Below, in pieces: positions 8,443 to 16,573 of a stretch of DNA of 53,908 nucleotides. The notes under the pieces were generated by a model. The model was not told where the DNA came from, searched no databases, and worked only from the letters and a program-made list of their open reading frames with translations. Position 1 is the stretch's first letter; each line of letters opens with the position of its first letter. Position numbers and translations under genes: made by a program. This DNA comes from an uncultured Neomegalonema sp. (lineage in GTDB: Bacteria; Pseudomonadota; Alphaproteobacteria; Rhodobacterales; Rhodobacteraceae), in assembly GCA_937948985.1 (NCBI GenBank), contig CALFAK010000091.1, positions 1 to 53,908 on the forward strand. The letters are read 5' to 3'.

Positions 8443-8816
8443 CATGCCCTCCCAAGGCGGTAATCAGCGCCGCTTGCCTGCGGCAGTCTGTCCTAACGAA
8501 AGCCTCTCTCCACGCAAAGCAGCATGTCTGGAAGTGACATGTTTTGGCGTGAACTGAACACATCCCCTTCCGCATCACAGCGCGGAATCAGACATCATGA
8601 CCTGCCAAAGCACCCAAAACCGGACAATTACTGCATTGAAATGACCCAAATCCACATTCAGCATAAAAACTGGACTACGGGACCTTTGGTGCAAAAGATG
8701 CATTTAAATCACTCATATAAAAGACTTTTTTTCGGATTCATTCGATTGGCGCTGCCTTTGCAGCGTTGGGTGCAGCTGTCCCATGTCCTCACAATGAATC
8801 CCTGAATGGAAACCCG
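8443..8816. other. Divergent regulatory region, 374 bp without a supported gene
   Basis: This lies between the start of the dimethylglycine-dehydrogenase-like gene (leftward) and the TadG-like gene (rightward). It contains an inverted repeat near 8523-8541 and an AT-rich tract at about 8690-8735 (including ATGCATTTAAAT and a run of T), which is where the rightward promoter most likely lies. A 93-codon open frame at 8524-8805 has no ribosome-binding site and no protein-like composition, and is not called. Confidence 0.5.
8523..8541. promoter_or_regulatory. Inverted repeat, possible operator of the dimethylglycine-dehydrogenase-like gene
   Basis: CATGTC and GACATG form perfect six-base arms separated by seven bases, about 80 bp upstream of the start codon at 8442. 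Size and position suit a dimeric repressor or activator, but no regulator gene is adjacent and it may be chance. Confidence 0.3.
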
Positions 8817-10127
8817 ATGCTCAAGCGACACCCGTCATCAGTCTCCCCCGGCCCTTTCAAAAAGTTCATGCGAGACCGTTCCGGCACAATCGCTTTGATG
8901 ACAGGTTTCCTACTGCCTGTGATCGTACTCGCCGCCGGCGGTGCCACAGATATCACCCGCGCCATGAGCGCAAAGGCCCAAGCGCAACGCGCCTTGGACT
9001 CCACTGTTCTCAGCTTGGCCCGCTCCGGCCTGACTGCTGAAGAGATCGAAGAACGCGGACCGGAAATGCTGCGCGGCAACCTGCTTGGCCGAAATCTTAA
9101 AGCGGAACTCATCACCACAGATTTCAATGGCGATGAGGACAGCAACAATGACGGTAAAGCCGACTCCGTATCGGGGACCGCGCTTGTAAGCACACAGGCA
9201 TATTTCCTGAGCATCATCGGCGAAGACACAATCGAAGCGGCCATCAGCGGCTCGGCGACCAAACCAAGCGGATTACCGTTTGAAATATCGATGGTCTTGG
9301 ATGTCAGCAGTTCCATGAATGACAACCTCAACGGTCAACCACGCATCGAACGCCTGAAACAATCATCCATCGCCTTGTTTGATACGCTCGAAGAACAGCT
9401 CTCACGTAGAGCGGATATCTCAGTGGCGCTTGTCCCATATTCAACATCCGTCAACATTGGTGACATCGACAACGTCATCCTTGAGGGCACTTCGCTGGCA
9501 GGCCGCGCATCACCCCCGCCCGGAGACGACGTTTGGGCGGCGGAGCGCTTTCGCGGCACGACGGCTACGGGTTTTGATATCAATGATGAAAACCCCAATA
9601 CCCGCCAGATTCCTTTCGTCACAACGGCTGAAATCGCTCACCAAACACCGGTTTCGCGGATACAACCTCTGTCAGACAGCCGCGCGGTTTATCAGGCATC
9701 TGTAAATGACCTCACCGCAGATGGCTGGACTTCTGCGCATATGGGCATGATTTGGGGCGTTTATTCGCTTTCGCCGAACTGGAACTCGGTCTGGCCCACC
9801 AACGCAAAGCCCTACGGTGCCGCGAATAAGACCATCGTTATCCTGACGGACGGCGCGTTCAACACCACCCATGCCATCGGCAGCCGCTCGACAAATGACG
9901 GGGAAACCTCGAACAGCTATTTCCAATCCGCCTGTGACTTGGCCAAAGACCGGGGCATCGTGATTTACGCTGTTGCTCTCAGCCTCGATACTGAATCCGA
10001 AGACCGTCTGGCAACCTGTGTGGATAACAGCGGCGGAGAGTTGTTCACGGCCAACAGCGCCAACAGCTTGAGAGACTCCTTCGTCGAAATCGCCCGCAAA
10101 ATCGGCGGCTTGCGCCTCACGGAATAA
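8817..10127 (+). CDS. TadG/TadE-like protein with von Willebrand factor A domain
   Basis: The 436-residue protein starts with a short basic segment and a hydrophobic helix (about 22-45, IALMTGFLLPVIVLAAGGA) followed by TDITRAMSAKAQAQRALDST, the typical pseudopilin-like N-terminus of Tad-pilus TadE/TadF/TadG proteins. From about 155 to 430 there is a von Willebrand A domain with the metal-ion-dependent adhesion site DVSSSMND (DxSxS) and ILTDGAFN. TadG proteins are linked to Flp/Tad pili or tight adherence and are exported. The ATG at 8817 is preferred, because the upstream extension to 8766 has no family similarity and lacks the GGAAA in front. No other tad genes are nearby, so this is an orphan copy. 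It has a DxDxDxxxDG-like acidic loop near residue 105 (FNGDEDSNNDGKAD) that may bind calcium. Confidence 0.8.
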   Translation: MLKRHPSSVSPGPFKKFMRDRSGTIALMTGFLLPVIVLAAGGATDITRAMSAKAQAQRALDSTVLSLARSGLTAEEIEERGPEMLRGNLLGRNLKAELITTDFNGDEDSNNDGKADSVSGTALVSTQAYFLSIIGEDTIEAAISGSATKPSGLPFEISMVLDVSSSMNDNLNGQPRIERLKQSSIALFDTLEEQLSRRADISVALVPYSTSVNIGDIDNVILEGTSLAGRASPPPGDDVWAAERFRGTTATGFDINDENPNTRQIPFVTTAEIAHQTPVSRIQPLSDSRAVYQASVNDLTADGWTSAHMGMIWGVYSLSPNWNSVWPTNAKPYGAANKTIVILTDGAFNTTHAIGSRSTNDGETSNSYFQSACDLAKDRGIVIYAVALSLDTESEDRLATCVDNSGGELFTANSANSLRDSFVEIARKIGGLRLTE

Positions 10128-10206
10128 CCCGTAAAGCCCCTGCGACTTGGGTTAAGATTTGTCGGCTACCCGCTGGCATTTAACACCGCAAAAAACCGCC
10201 CAACCG

Positions 10207-10515
10207 TCACGCGCCCTCAACAATCGAGAATCCCTCAAAGCGCGGCGCTTCAAGGTATAGCGGTTTTTTGTCGCCCGCGTCCTTGTGCGAAGCGCGGAAT
10301 TTCGGCGATTTCATCCACGCCATAAACGCCTCCTCGCTAGCCCATACCGAATGGGACACAAAAAGCGTATGCGTCTCCGCCTCGGCGCCGCGCAGCATCT
10401 TAAACTCTAAAAACCCTTCTGTTTCAGACAGATGCGAGTCGCGATTGCGCCAGATATTCTCAAAATCATCTTCAGAACCGCGCACAACACGGAATCGGTT
10501 CATGGCAATATACAT
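10207..10515 (-). CDS. Antibiotic biosynthesis monooxygenase (ABM) domain protein, HmoA/IsdG-like
   Basis: The 102-residue protein is a single ferredoxin-like ABM domain: MYIAMNRFRVVRGSEDDFE, then RDSHLSETEGFLEFKMLRG and THTLFVSHSVWASEEAFMAW, ending in a KPLYLEAPRFEGF tail. It resembles the subgroup annotated as possible heme-degrading monooxygenases (HmoA/IsdG-like), in which heme is bound by a His; His 55-60 region residues could serve. Substrate is not established. The ATG at 10515 has GGAGG five to six bases upstream, so the upstream ATG at 10530 is rejected. It converges on the TadG-like gene with 79 bp between and no clear terminator. Confidence 0.82.
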   Translation of the reverse strand: MYIAMNRFRVVRGSEDDFENIWRNRDSHLSETEGFLEFKMLRGAEAETHTLFVSHSVWASEEAFMAWMKSPKFRASHKDAGDKKPLYLEAPRFEGFSIVEGA

Positions 10516-10673
10516 TCTGGCCTCCTGCAAACGCGGCTTTGGCGCAACACTTGCGTCACACCCTTCTAACGGTGACGTGATGCCTCACGTTTACCTTAGT
10601 GTCTTATGATAGGACACCCACAAGAATTCAACGCAACGATTTTGGTGTGTGCGTGTATTAAAAGGATGTCGCA

Positions 10674-11873
10674 ATGACACTTTCCAAATTGACCTGTGGA
10701 CTTGCACTCCTGACGGCAACGGCTTGCAACCAAACACAGTCGGCGTTTCCTGTTTCGGCGCGGCAGCAACCGCCCGCCGTTATCTATCAAACACCACAAC
10801 CCGCACCTCAAACCTATATTCCTGGCGCGCCCACAGCGCCGCAAGTGGTGTATCAGCAACAACCTCCGGTTAATTACACCGTGAGCTATCGTCCTGCTCA
10901 AGTCACTCCGGCTCCGGCTCCGGCGCCACAGCCATCCGCCCTGACCTATACGGCCCCTGCGCCCATTTATACCCCAAGCGCACCGGCACAGACTTACAGC
11001 GCCCCCGCGCAAACACGCGCCTATACAGCACCTGCTGCGCCGCGCTATCAACCAAGCGTGATACCGCCTGCCGCGACCCCGGCCGCAGCGCCAAGCGTTG
11101 CGGCTTTAGAAAGCATTCGCCCCCCTCAACAATCCGCACCCGTCACGCAATCGCGTCCGGCAAGCGGGGGCCGTTTTCAGGTTGTTGACACCCCTGAAAA
11201 CATCGAAGTAGCCGAGGCAGCGACGCGCGCACCGACACCATTCCCGCGTTCAAAACCATCCGTCAGCGCACGTGCCAGCACGGCAAGCAATCCCTTCACC
11301 ATCCCCACACGTCCGTCAAACGCCGCTTACTACCAGGGCGCAACACCTCCCGCGATCGAATACCACATCCCGCATTTGCCGCAAGAAGAGCCGCTCTGGT
11401 GCTGGGCAGCCGCCGCTCAACAAGCCATCGGCTGGGTCAATAATGGCCGCGCCCCCGCGCAATGCGCCATCGTCGCGCTCGCGCATGGCATATCGGTTGA
11501 GGAATGCTGTGCTGACCGGGACGGCATCTGCGCCAAAACGGGCGAGATTCCTGCGATTGCGAAACTGGTCAACCGCTTTGGCGGTCAGGCCCGCGAACTG
11601 GCCACGGTGCCGCGTGATCCGAAACAGATTTACGACATCCTCAAACAGGGCGACACGCTCCTGATCCGCTTGCGCCCGGCCCCACATGACCAGGCCGTCG
11701 GCATCCGTCACATGATCGTCGTTCGGGGAATCGAATGGCTGCGCCTGCCGAACAACCAACTTCAGGCGACATTGCTGTACAATGACCCCCTCGGTGCGGG
11801 CGAGCGCGCTGTCAACTTCGATGAGATCGAAGGTTTCTTCGAGCAAGCCTTGCTTGTACGCCGCAAAGGGTGA
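10674..11873 (+). CDS. Papain-like cysteine protease domain lipoprotein with proline/alanine/tyrosine-rich linker
   Basis: The 399-residue protein starts with a signal peptide ending TATAC (Cys 19), a plausible lipobox, so it is probably a lipoprotein. Residues about 25-160 are low complexity, rich in P, A, Q, T and Y. After a linker with PFPRSKPS, residues about 225-399 form a papain-like domain: PLWCWAAAAQQAIGW with Cys 243, His 346 (IRHMIVVRGIEW) and Asn 370/Asp 371 (LYNDPL) in the C-H-D/N order of papain-like C39/C70-type peptidases. Extra Cys residues (ECCADRDGIC) may form disulfides, fitting export. Substrate and role are unknown; these proteins are often toxins or processing peptidases. 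It has no obvious partner gene. The start follows AAAGGATG at about 10662. Confidence 0.75.
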   Translation: MTLSKLTCGLALLTATACNQTQSAFPVSARQQPPAVIYQTPQPAPQTYIPGAPTAPQVVYQQQPPVNYTVSYRPAQVTPAPAPAPQPSALTYTAPAPIYTPSAPAQTYSAPAQTRAYTAPAAPRYQPSVIPPAATPAAAPSVAALESIRPPQQSAPVTQSRPASGGRFQVVDTPENIEVAEAATRAPTPFPRSKPSVSARASTASNPFTIPTRPSNAAYYQGATPPAIEYHIPHLPQEEPLWCWAAAAQQAIGWVNNGRAPAQCAIVALAHGISVEECCADRDGICAKTGEIPAIAKLVNRFGGQARELATVPRDPKQIYDILKQGDTLLIRLRPAPHDQAVGIRHMIVVRGIEWLRLPNNQLQATLLYNDPLGAGERAVNFDEIEGFFEQALLVRRKG

Positions 11874-11975
11874 GTTTTTGAGGTAACACAGCGGATAATG
11901 ACCCCGTTTCCTTTGCTTTCGTTGGCCTTTTTCATTGATCTGAAGCGCCTTGTGTGCTTTCAGTGCCACTTAGTC

Positions 11976-12006
11976 GGCGCAGGGGTTCCTGCGCCTTCCC
12001 TTTTTT
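11976..12006 (+). promoter_or_regulatory. Intrinsic-terminator-like hairpin in the leader of the DEAD-box helicase gene (candidate attenuator)
   Basis: GGCGCAGG (11976-11983) and CCTGCGCC (11988-11995) make an eight-base perfect stem with a four-base loop, followed by TTCCCTTTTTT. The hairpin ends about 20 bp before the helicase ATG at 12028. It may end upstream transcripts or act as a leader attenuator that must be read through or unfolded to express the helicase. Confidence 0.55.
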
Positions 12007-12027
12007 GGCAATCCAGTGGATGGATGA

Positions 12028-13545
12028 ATGACATTTGACGAGTTGAATCTCGATCCCCGCGTCCTCGAAGCGGTCAAGGGCGCAGGCTACACGGCTCCAA
12101 CCCCTATTCAGGCTGAAGGTATCCCTCCCGCCTTGGAAGGACGTGATGTTCTGGGAATCGCCCAAACCGGAACCGGTAAAACAGCGTCATTCTCCCTCCC
12201 CATGATCAGCCGTTTGGCCAAGGGCCGTGCGCGGGCGCGGATGCCGCGCTCACTGGTCCTGTGCCCCACCCGCGAGCTTGCGGCGCAAGTTGCCGAAAAT
12301 TTCGAGACCTATTCCAAGGGTCTCAAGCTCTCGATGGCCCTGTTGATCGGCGGCGTCTCCTTTAACGAACAAGACAAGAAAATCGACCGTGGTGTCGATG
12401 TCCTGATCGCCACACCGGGCCGTTTGCTCGATCATTTTGAGCGCGGGAAACTGATGCTCTCGAACATCGAAATCATGGTAGTGGACGAGGCCGACCGGAT
12501 GCTCGACATGGGTTTTATCCCCGATATCGAACGGATTTTCGGCCTGACCCCGTTCACGCGCCAAACACTGTTCTTCTCGGCGACAATGCCGCCGGAGATC
12601 CAGCGCATTACCGACACGTTCCTGCAAAATCCGGTCAAGGTAGAGGTTGCCCGCGAGTCGACCGTCGCCTCAACCGTTACGCAGGCGCTGCGCCTGATAA
12701 CCGCCGAACGCAAAGACAAGCTTCCCAACGCCAAACGCGAAGCGTTGCGCGACATGATCCGCGAGGAAGGCGACAGCCTGAACAACGCGATCATCTTCTG
12801 CAACCGCAAGCGTGACGTGACCATCGTTCACAAATCGCTCGAAAAGCACGGCTTCGACGTTGCCTCACTGCATGGCGATTTGGATCAGCGTATCCGGATG
12901 CAAGTCCTCAGCGCGTTCCGTGACGGCAAAATCCGCCTACTCGTCGCATCCGACGTTGCCGCACGCGGCCTTGATATCCCGGATGTCAGCCATGTCTACA
13001 ACTTCGATATTCCGACCCACGCCGAAGACTACGTCCACCGCATAGGTCGTACTGGCCGCGCCGGACGCAGCGGTAAAGCCTTCTCGCTCACGGTAAAGAG
13101 CGAAGAGAAATATCTCAAAAACATCGAAGATATGCTCGGCCAGCCGATCCCTCTGATGGAGATCGAAGAAGCACCTGAAGTGGAAACACAGGTTCCTCCG
13201 GTAGAAGAAGCAAAGCCGCAGCGGAAAGCCCGTTCAATTCGCGGTCGTGGCCGTAAAAACAGTGACAATCAAACCAGCGAAGCGGCACCTGTCGAGGCAA
13301 AGGCCGATACACAGCCCGCCGCCGGGCCAGCGCAACCCGCGCTAAACGACACACAGAATGGCCGCCAGAAAAACGACCGCCGCCCTGCCCGTGGTGAGCG
13401 CAAACCGCGCAATGAACGTCACGATAAACAAGATCGTGCCGTGCGTGGTTTGGGCGATCACATGCCCGCCTTCATGCTGATCCCGCTGCCCGATCTCAGC
13501 CGGAAAAAATTCTCCGGCGATGATGAGGTCGCAGACGCGGCGTAA
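12028..13545 (+). CDS. rhlE: DEAD-box RNA helicase, RhlE type
   Basis: The 505-residue protein is a superfamily 2 helicase with all expected motifs: Q motif (TAPTPIQAEGIPPAL, 25-39), Walker A AQTGTGKT (about 45-52), PTRELAAQV, TPGRLLDH, VDEADRMLDMG (DEAD), FSATMPPE, and in the second domain HGDLDQRIRMQ, ARGLDIPDVSHVYNFD and HRIGRTGRAG. Residues about 380-505 are a basic, Q/P/N-rich low-complexity tail (RGRGRKN, RRPARGERKPRN) that probably binds RNA. Such helicases unwind structured RNA in ribosome assembly, RNA decay and cold adaptation. The ATG at 12028 follows GGATGGATGA with a weak ribosome-binding site. A terminator-like hairpin lies directly upstream, and a clear terminator follows at 13571. 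The symbol rhlE is by similarity of the core. Confidence 0.9.
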   Translation: MTFDELNLDPRVLEAVKGAGYTAPTPIQAEGIPPALEGRDVLGIAQTGTGKTASFSLPMISRLAKGRARARMPRSLVLCPTRELAAQVAENFETYSKGLKLSMALLIGGVSFNEQDKKIDRGVDVLIATPGRLLDHFERGKLMLSNIEIMVVDEADRMLDMGFIPDIERIFGLTPFTRQTLFFSATMPPEIQRITDTFLQNPVKVEVARESTVASTVTQALRLITAERKDKLPNAKREALRDMIREEGDSLNNAIIFCNRKRDVTIVHKSLEKHGFDVASLHGDLDQRIRMQVLSAFRDGKIRLLVASDVAARGLDIPDVSHVYNFDIPTHAEDYVHRIGRTGRAGRSGKAFSLTVKSEEKYLKNIEDMLGQPIPLMEIEEAPEVETQVPPVEEAKPQRKARSIRGRGRKNSDNQTSEAAPVEAKADTQPAAGPAQPALNDTQNGRQKNDRRPARGERKPRNERHDKQDRAVRGLGDHMPAFMLIPLPDLSRKKFSGDDEVADAA

Positions 13546-13570
13546 GCCTCGCCAAATCAAGCATCAAAAC

Positions 13571-13600
13571 AAAGCCCGCTCAGAACCGAGCGGGCTTTTT
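13571..13600 (+). terminator. Rho-independent terminator after the helicase gene
   Basis: AAAGCCCGCTC and GAGCGGGCTTT pair perfectly around a six-base loop, followed by TTTTT. It is symmetric enough to also serve the leftward purC-purS unit ending at 13652. Confidence 0.9.
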
Positions 13601-13651
13601 CATGTCGGGTAAATCAGTGATGAAATCAATGCTGCGCAATCAGCAAGCCGC

Positions 13652-13882
13652 TCACACAATCTCGACTGAATAGTCCTCAATCACTGTATTCGCGAGCAGC
13701 TTCTGGCACATCTCTTCGACCTGCGCTTGCGAACTGCCGTCAGCAAGGTCCAGTTCAAACACCTTGCCCTGCCGCACGGAGTCGACACCGTCAAAACCCA
13801 TAGACGCGAGCGCATTACCTATCGCCGCGCCTTGCGGATCAAGCACACCTTTTTTCAAGGTTACAAAAACACGTGCTTTCAT
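13652..13882 (-). CDS. purS: Phosphoribosylformylglycinamidine synthase subunit PurS
   Basis: The 76-residue protein matches PurS throughout: MKARVFVTLKKGVLDPQGAA, then DGVDSVRQGKVFELDLADG and the end VIEDYSVEIV. PurS bridges PurQ and PurL in the three-subunit enzyme that converts FGAR to FGAM in purine synthesis. The ATG at 13882 is the family start; an upstream extension overlaps purC. It lies ten bases downstream of purC in the same operon. Unusually, purQ and purL do not follow: the next gene downstream is the convergent helicase, so the glutaminase and synthetase subunits are elsewhere. Confidence 0.95.
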   Translation of the reverse strand: MKARVFVTLKKGVLDPQGAAIGNALASMGFDGVDSVRQGKVFELDLADGSSQAQVEEMCQKLLANTVIEDYSVEIV

Positions 13883-13892
13883 ACTTAAATCC

Positions 13893-14657
13893 CTAGTGAA
13901 CCAGTTTCGGCCCGGTAGGCCGCGCAACACTTTTCTCCGGCATTACGCCCATCCGCGTTGCAATCTCGGTATACCCGTCCATCAAATCACCCAAGTCGCG
14001 GCGGAAGATATCCTTGTCGAACTTCTGCCCCGTCTTAACATCCCACAAGCGGCAGGAATCCGGGCTGATTTCATCGGCGATAATCACACGCGGGATTTCC
14101 CCCTCATAGACATGCCCGCACTCGATTTTGAAATCGACCAGCTTGATACCCATGCTCAGGAACAGCCCGTTCATGAAGTCATTCACACGCAGCGCAAGCG
14201 CAACCATATCGTCCAGGTCTTGCGGGCTGGCCCAGTTGAACGCGGCGATATGCTCCTCGGCAACCATCGGATCGCCCAGTTTATCGTCTTTGTAGTAATA
14301 CTCGACAATCGGGCGCGGCAAGGCCGTGCCCTCCTCCAACCCGAACCGCTTCGCGATGCTTCCCGCCGCAACGTTACGCACCACCAGCTCAAGCGGAATA
14401 ATCTCGACCTCACGGATCAATTGCTCACGCATATTGAGGCGACGGATGAAGTGCGTCGGAATACCCACCGTGTTCAGGTGTTTCATAATGTATTCGGAGA
14501 TGAAATTATTCAGGACACCTTTGCCCTCGATAATCGCGTGTTTCTCAGCATTGAACGCAGTGGCATCATCCTTGAAATGCTGCACCAACGTTCCAGGCTC
14601 CGGCCCGGCATAAATCACCTTGGCCTTTCCCTCGTACACCATGCGGCGACGGCTCAT
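13893..14657 (-). CDS. purC: Phosphoribosylaminoimidazole-succinocarboxamide synthase (SAICAR synthetase)
   Basis: The 254-residue protein joins aspartate to CAIR with ATP in purine synthesis. It shows the SAICAR synthetase pattern: [41 protein letters not shown], then [18 protein letters not shown] and [32 protein letters not shown]. The start is the ATG at 14657, with the family N-terminus [14 protein letters not shown] longer frame to 14786 includes non-homologous sequence. It leads the purC-purS operon; the promoter must lie in the AT-rich region to its right. Confidence 0.96.
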   Translation of the reverse strand: MSRRRMVYEGKAKVIYAGPEPGTLVQHFKDDATAFNAEKHAIIEGKGVLNNFISEYIMKHLNTVGIPTHFIRRLNMREQLIREVEIIPLELVVRNVAAGSIAKRFGLEEGTALPRPIVEYYYKDDKLGDPMVAEEHIAAFNWASPQDLDDMVALALRVNDFMNGLFLSMGIKLVDFKIECGHVYEGEIPRVIIADEISPDSCRLWDVKTGQKFDKDIFRRDLGDLMDGYTEIATRMGVMPEKSVARPTGPKLVH

Positions 14658-14885
14658 ATCAGTATCTCCGATCGGAAGCGTCAGTGCAACCGCTAGGCCG
14701 ATCCCAGCCTTGGTTGCCGCGTGTGTATAGGAGTTAAGCACCTCCACCGCAAGCGCTTTGCGGATACCAAAAACCGTACCACGCAAACATACCTTGATTC
14801 ACGGGCAGTAAATGAAACCAAGATATTATCAGATTTTTTGAAAGGCTCTCAGCGCAAACTGAGAAGTCTGATTCAGGAGGAAATT

Positions 14886-15038
14886 ATGGAAAAAATTTGC
14901 GCCGCCATCGTCTTTTTATCAGTCTATCAGCTCGCTGGTATGCTGGATTATCATGACGCACCTGTACTTACAAAATATATGCTTGATAACTCTTGTTACA
15001 AAATCAGCCGGTTGATTGGAATCCACTCGATATGCTAA
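14886..15038 (+). CDS. Small (50-residue) membrane or exported protein, unknown
   Basis: AGGAGG at 14875-14880 lies exactly five bases before an ATG, a strong translation signal in a stretch with no other gene. The product MEKICAAIVFLSVYQLAG... has a hydrophobic N-terminal segment (about 4-19) like a membrane helix or signal peptide, then a polar part with one Cys near 39 (DNSCYK) and a C-terminal Cys. The region is much more AT-rich than its neighbours, suggesting recent acquisition or an unusual small gene. No family is recognised. It runs opposite to purC and upstream of a second tiny gene and miaA. Confidence 0.5.
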   Translation: MEKICAAIVFLSVYQLAGMLDYHDAPVLTKYMLDNSCYKISRLIGIHSIC

Positions 15039-15080
15039 AAAATATGATCAGGAAAACAATACAAAATTAGATCCGGAAAA

Positions 15081-15100
15081 AAGTAAATTTATATTTACTT
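15081..15100. promoter_or_regulatory. Perfect AT-rich palindrome downstream of the 50-residue gene
   Basis: AAGTAAAT, TTAT, ATTTACTT: eight-base perfect arms around four bases, 43 bp after the small gene. It could be an operator or a weak hairpin; there is no T run as in a standard terminator. Confidence 0.3.
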
Positions 15101-15221
15101 ACTCTCACAACCCGACTTTCAACGCTTACTGAAACATACGCATACGGCCATGTGAAAACTTGGCACCACATTTGCTCCCTTCTCAATATGGCCGCTTGGC
15201 CAGATGAGAATGGAGAGAATG

Positions 15222-15353
15222 ATGACTTTTGTAGATTTTGCGACGATGATCTTCATCATGGGTGGCGGTTTTGCAGGGCTGATTTTTGCATTGCGTGCCG
15301 AAATTGGCTTCGCAACAGAGCGCGCACTTGACGCCGAAGCACTGGAGGATTGA
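15222..15353 (+). CDS. Tiny (43-residue) single-helix membrane protein upstream of miaA
   Basis: An open frame (MTFVDFATMIFIMGGGFAGL...) follows TGGAGAGA, with GGAG about six bases before the second of two adjacent ATGs (15219, 15222). The product has one membrane helix (about 5-23) and an amphipathic acidic tail (RALDAEALED). Codon use matches the chromosome better than the AT-rich gene before it. The stop lies 65 bp before miaA, so they may be co-transcribed. It has no recognised family; the clean start signal, helix and composition are the only evidence. Confidence 0.45.
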   Translation: MTFVDFATMIFIMGGGFAGLIFALRAEIGFATERALDAEALED

Positions 15354-15400
15354 AGTTTCGCCGCGACAGATCTTTTCGGGCGTTTCCGTCGCGGTAAAGG

Positions 15401-15414
15401 GCGGTTATAACCGC
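15401..15414 (+). promoter_or_regulatory. miaA: Palindrome between the likely ribosome-binding site and the miaA start codon
   Basis: GCGGTTATAACCGC is a perfect 14-base palindrome lying between AAAGG (15396-15400) and the miaA ATG (15419). The distance from AAAGG to ATG, 18 bases, is too long unless the palindrome folds and brings them together, so it may tune translation. Confidence 0.35.
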
Positions 15415-15418
15415 GCCG

Positions 15419-16354
15419 ATGGAACAAGACGCCTCAACAAAAGCCATACTGATCGCCGGACCGACCGCTTCGGGCAAATCATCGCTCGCTATCAGGCTGG
15501 CTGAAAAGCTGAACGGGTGGGTGATTAATGCCGACTCCCTGCAAGTTTACGATGGATGGCGCGTTTTGACCGCACGCCCTGATGAGGCGGACCTCAGCCG
15601 CGCCCCGCATCACCTCTATGGCCATGTGGACCCTTCAGAGCGCTATTCCGTGGGCAAGTGGTTGTCCGATCTGAGCGCCGTCTTGCAGCATGCACGCGCG
15701 GCAGGTGCGGCTCCGATCATTGTCGGCGGCACGGGCCTGTACTTCACCGCACTCACGCGCGGCCTGTCTGACATCCCTGCGATCCCTGAACGCGTTCGCC
15801 AGAACGCCATTGATCTGCAAAATGATATGGGAACACTGGAATTCCAACGCGCCCTTCTGTCCCGCGATCCGAAAGCGGCACAGCTCGACATCGAAAACCC
15901 GCGCCGCGCGTTACGCGCTTGGGAAGTCTACGAAGCAACCGGGCAATCGCTTGTGGATTGGTCCGCAAAGCCGACGACCCCGTTGCTTGCAGAATCTCAT
16001 ATCCATGCAAAACTGGTTCTCGATATGGAACGCGACACACTCGTTTCCCGTATCAACACGCGGTTTGACAGCATGATAGAAAACGGTGCGCTGGACGAAA
16101 CCATCGGCATGAGGCAACGCAAGCTCGATCCGTCCCTTCCGGCCATGCGTGCAGTCGGCGCCCCGCCGCTCTTTGCCCATCTCGATGGTGATCTGACCCT
16201 GCCTGAAGCGATAGAGCGCGGCACCATAGACACGAAACGCTATGCAAAGCGCCAGAGAACATGGTTAAGAAATCAGATGTCCGACTGGGCAAAAACTGAA
16301 GCAACAACGGCAGATAACAATGCCTTGATTAATAAAATATCTTTAAGCTACTAA
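15419..16354 (+). CDS. miaA: tRNA dimethylallyltransferase
   Basis: The 311-residue enzyme transfers a dimethylallyl group to A37 of tRNAs reading UNN codons. It has the P-loop AGPTASGKSSLAIRLAEKL (14-32), INADSLQVYDGWRVLTARP, HHLYGHVDPSERYSVG, IVGGTGLYFTALTRGL and the C-terminal KRYAKRQRTWLRNQ typical of MiaA. The start ATG at 15419 gives MEQDASTKAILIAGPTASG. It is preceded by the tiny membrane gene and followed by a gap of about 340 bp ending in a bidirectional terminator. In related genomes miaA neighbours acetolactate synthase genes; none is seen here. Confidence 0.96.
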   Translation: MEQDASTKAILIAGPTASGKSSLAIRLAEKLNGWVINADSLQVYDGWRVLTARPDEADLSRAPHHLYGHVDPSERYSVGKWLSDLSAVLQHARAAGAAPIIVGGTGLYFTALTRGLSDIPAIPERVRQNAIDLQNDMGTLEFQRALLSRDPKAAQLDIENPRRALRAWEVYEATGQSLVDWSAKPTTPLLAESHIHAKLVLDMERDTLVSRINTRFDSMIENGALDETIGMRQRKLDPSLPAMRAVGAPPLFAHLDGDLTLPEAIERGTIDTKRYAKRQRTWLRNQMSDWAKTEATTADNNALINKISLSY

Positions 16355-16485
16355 TTATCCCCGAAAAACAGCGCTCCCTTACGAAAAAGCGAATATCGAT
16401 AGCGCGATTAACGGATCATTAACCCGATAAGCTCACAAATATATCTCATCAGATCACGGTTTTATCATCTTAGGTGGGGAGACGG

Positions 16486-16539
16486 ATGCTTTTCGTCGAA
16501 ACAAGAAAATCAACAGGGGGAGACACAGTCGTTCTGTGA
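16486..16539 (+). CDS. Possible 17-residue leader peptide
   Basis: ATG at 16486 follows GGTGGGGAGACGG. The frame reads MLFVETRKSTGGDTVVL and stops at 16539, about 35 bp before a terminator hairpin, the arrangement of a leader peptide or small-RNA-encoded peptide. It has no run of one amino acid that would point to classical attenuation, and no gene follows in the same direction. It is reported as weak. Confidence 0.18.
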   Translation: MLFVETRKSTGGDTVVL

Positions 16540-16573
16540 ACTCTCTGCACTGGATCGTTACAGCAATAAAAAT

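Noticed and set aside
8524..8805. Open frame of 93 codons upstream of the TadG-like gene
   Set aside because: No ribosome-binding site, atypical composition, and it covers the expected promoter region.
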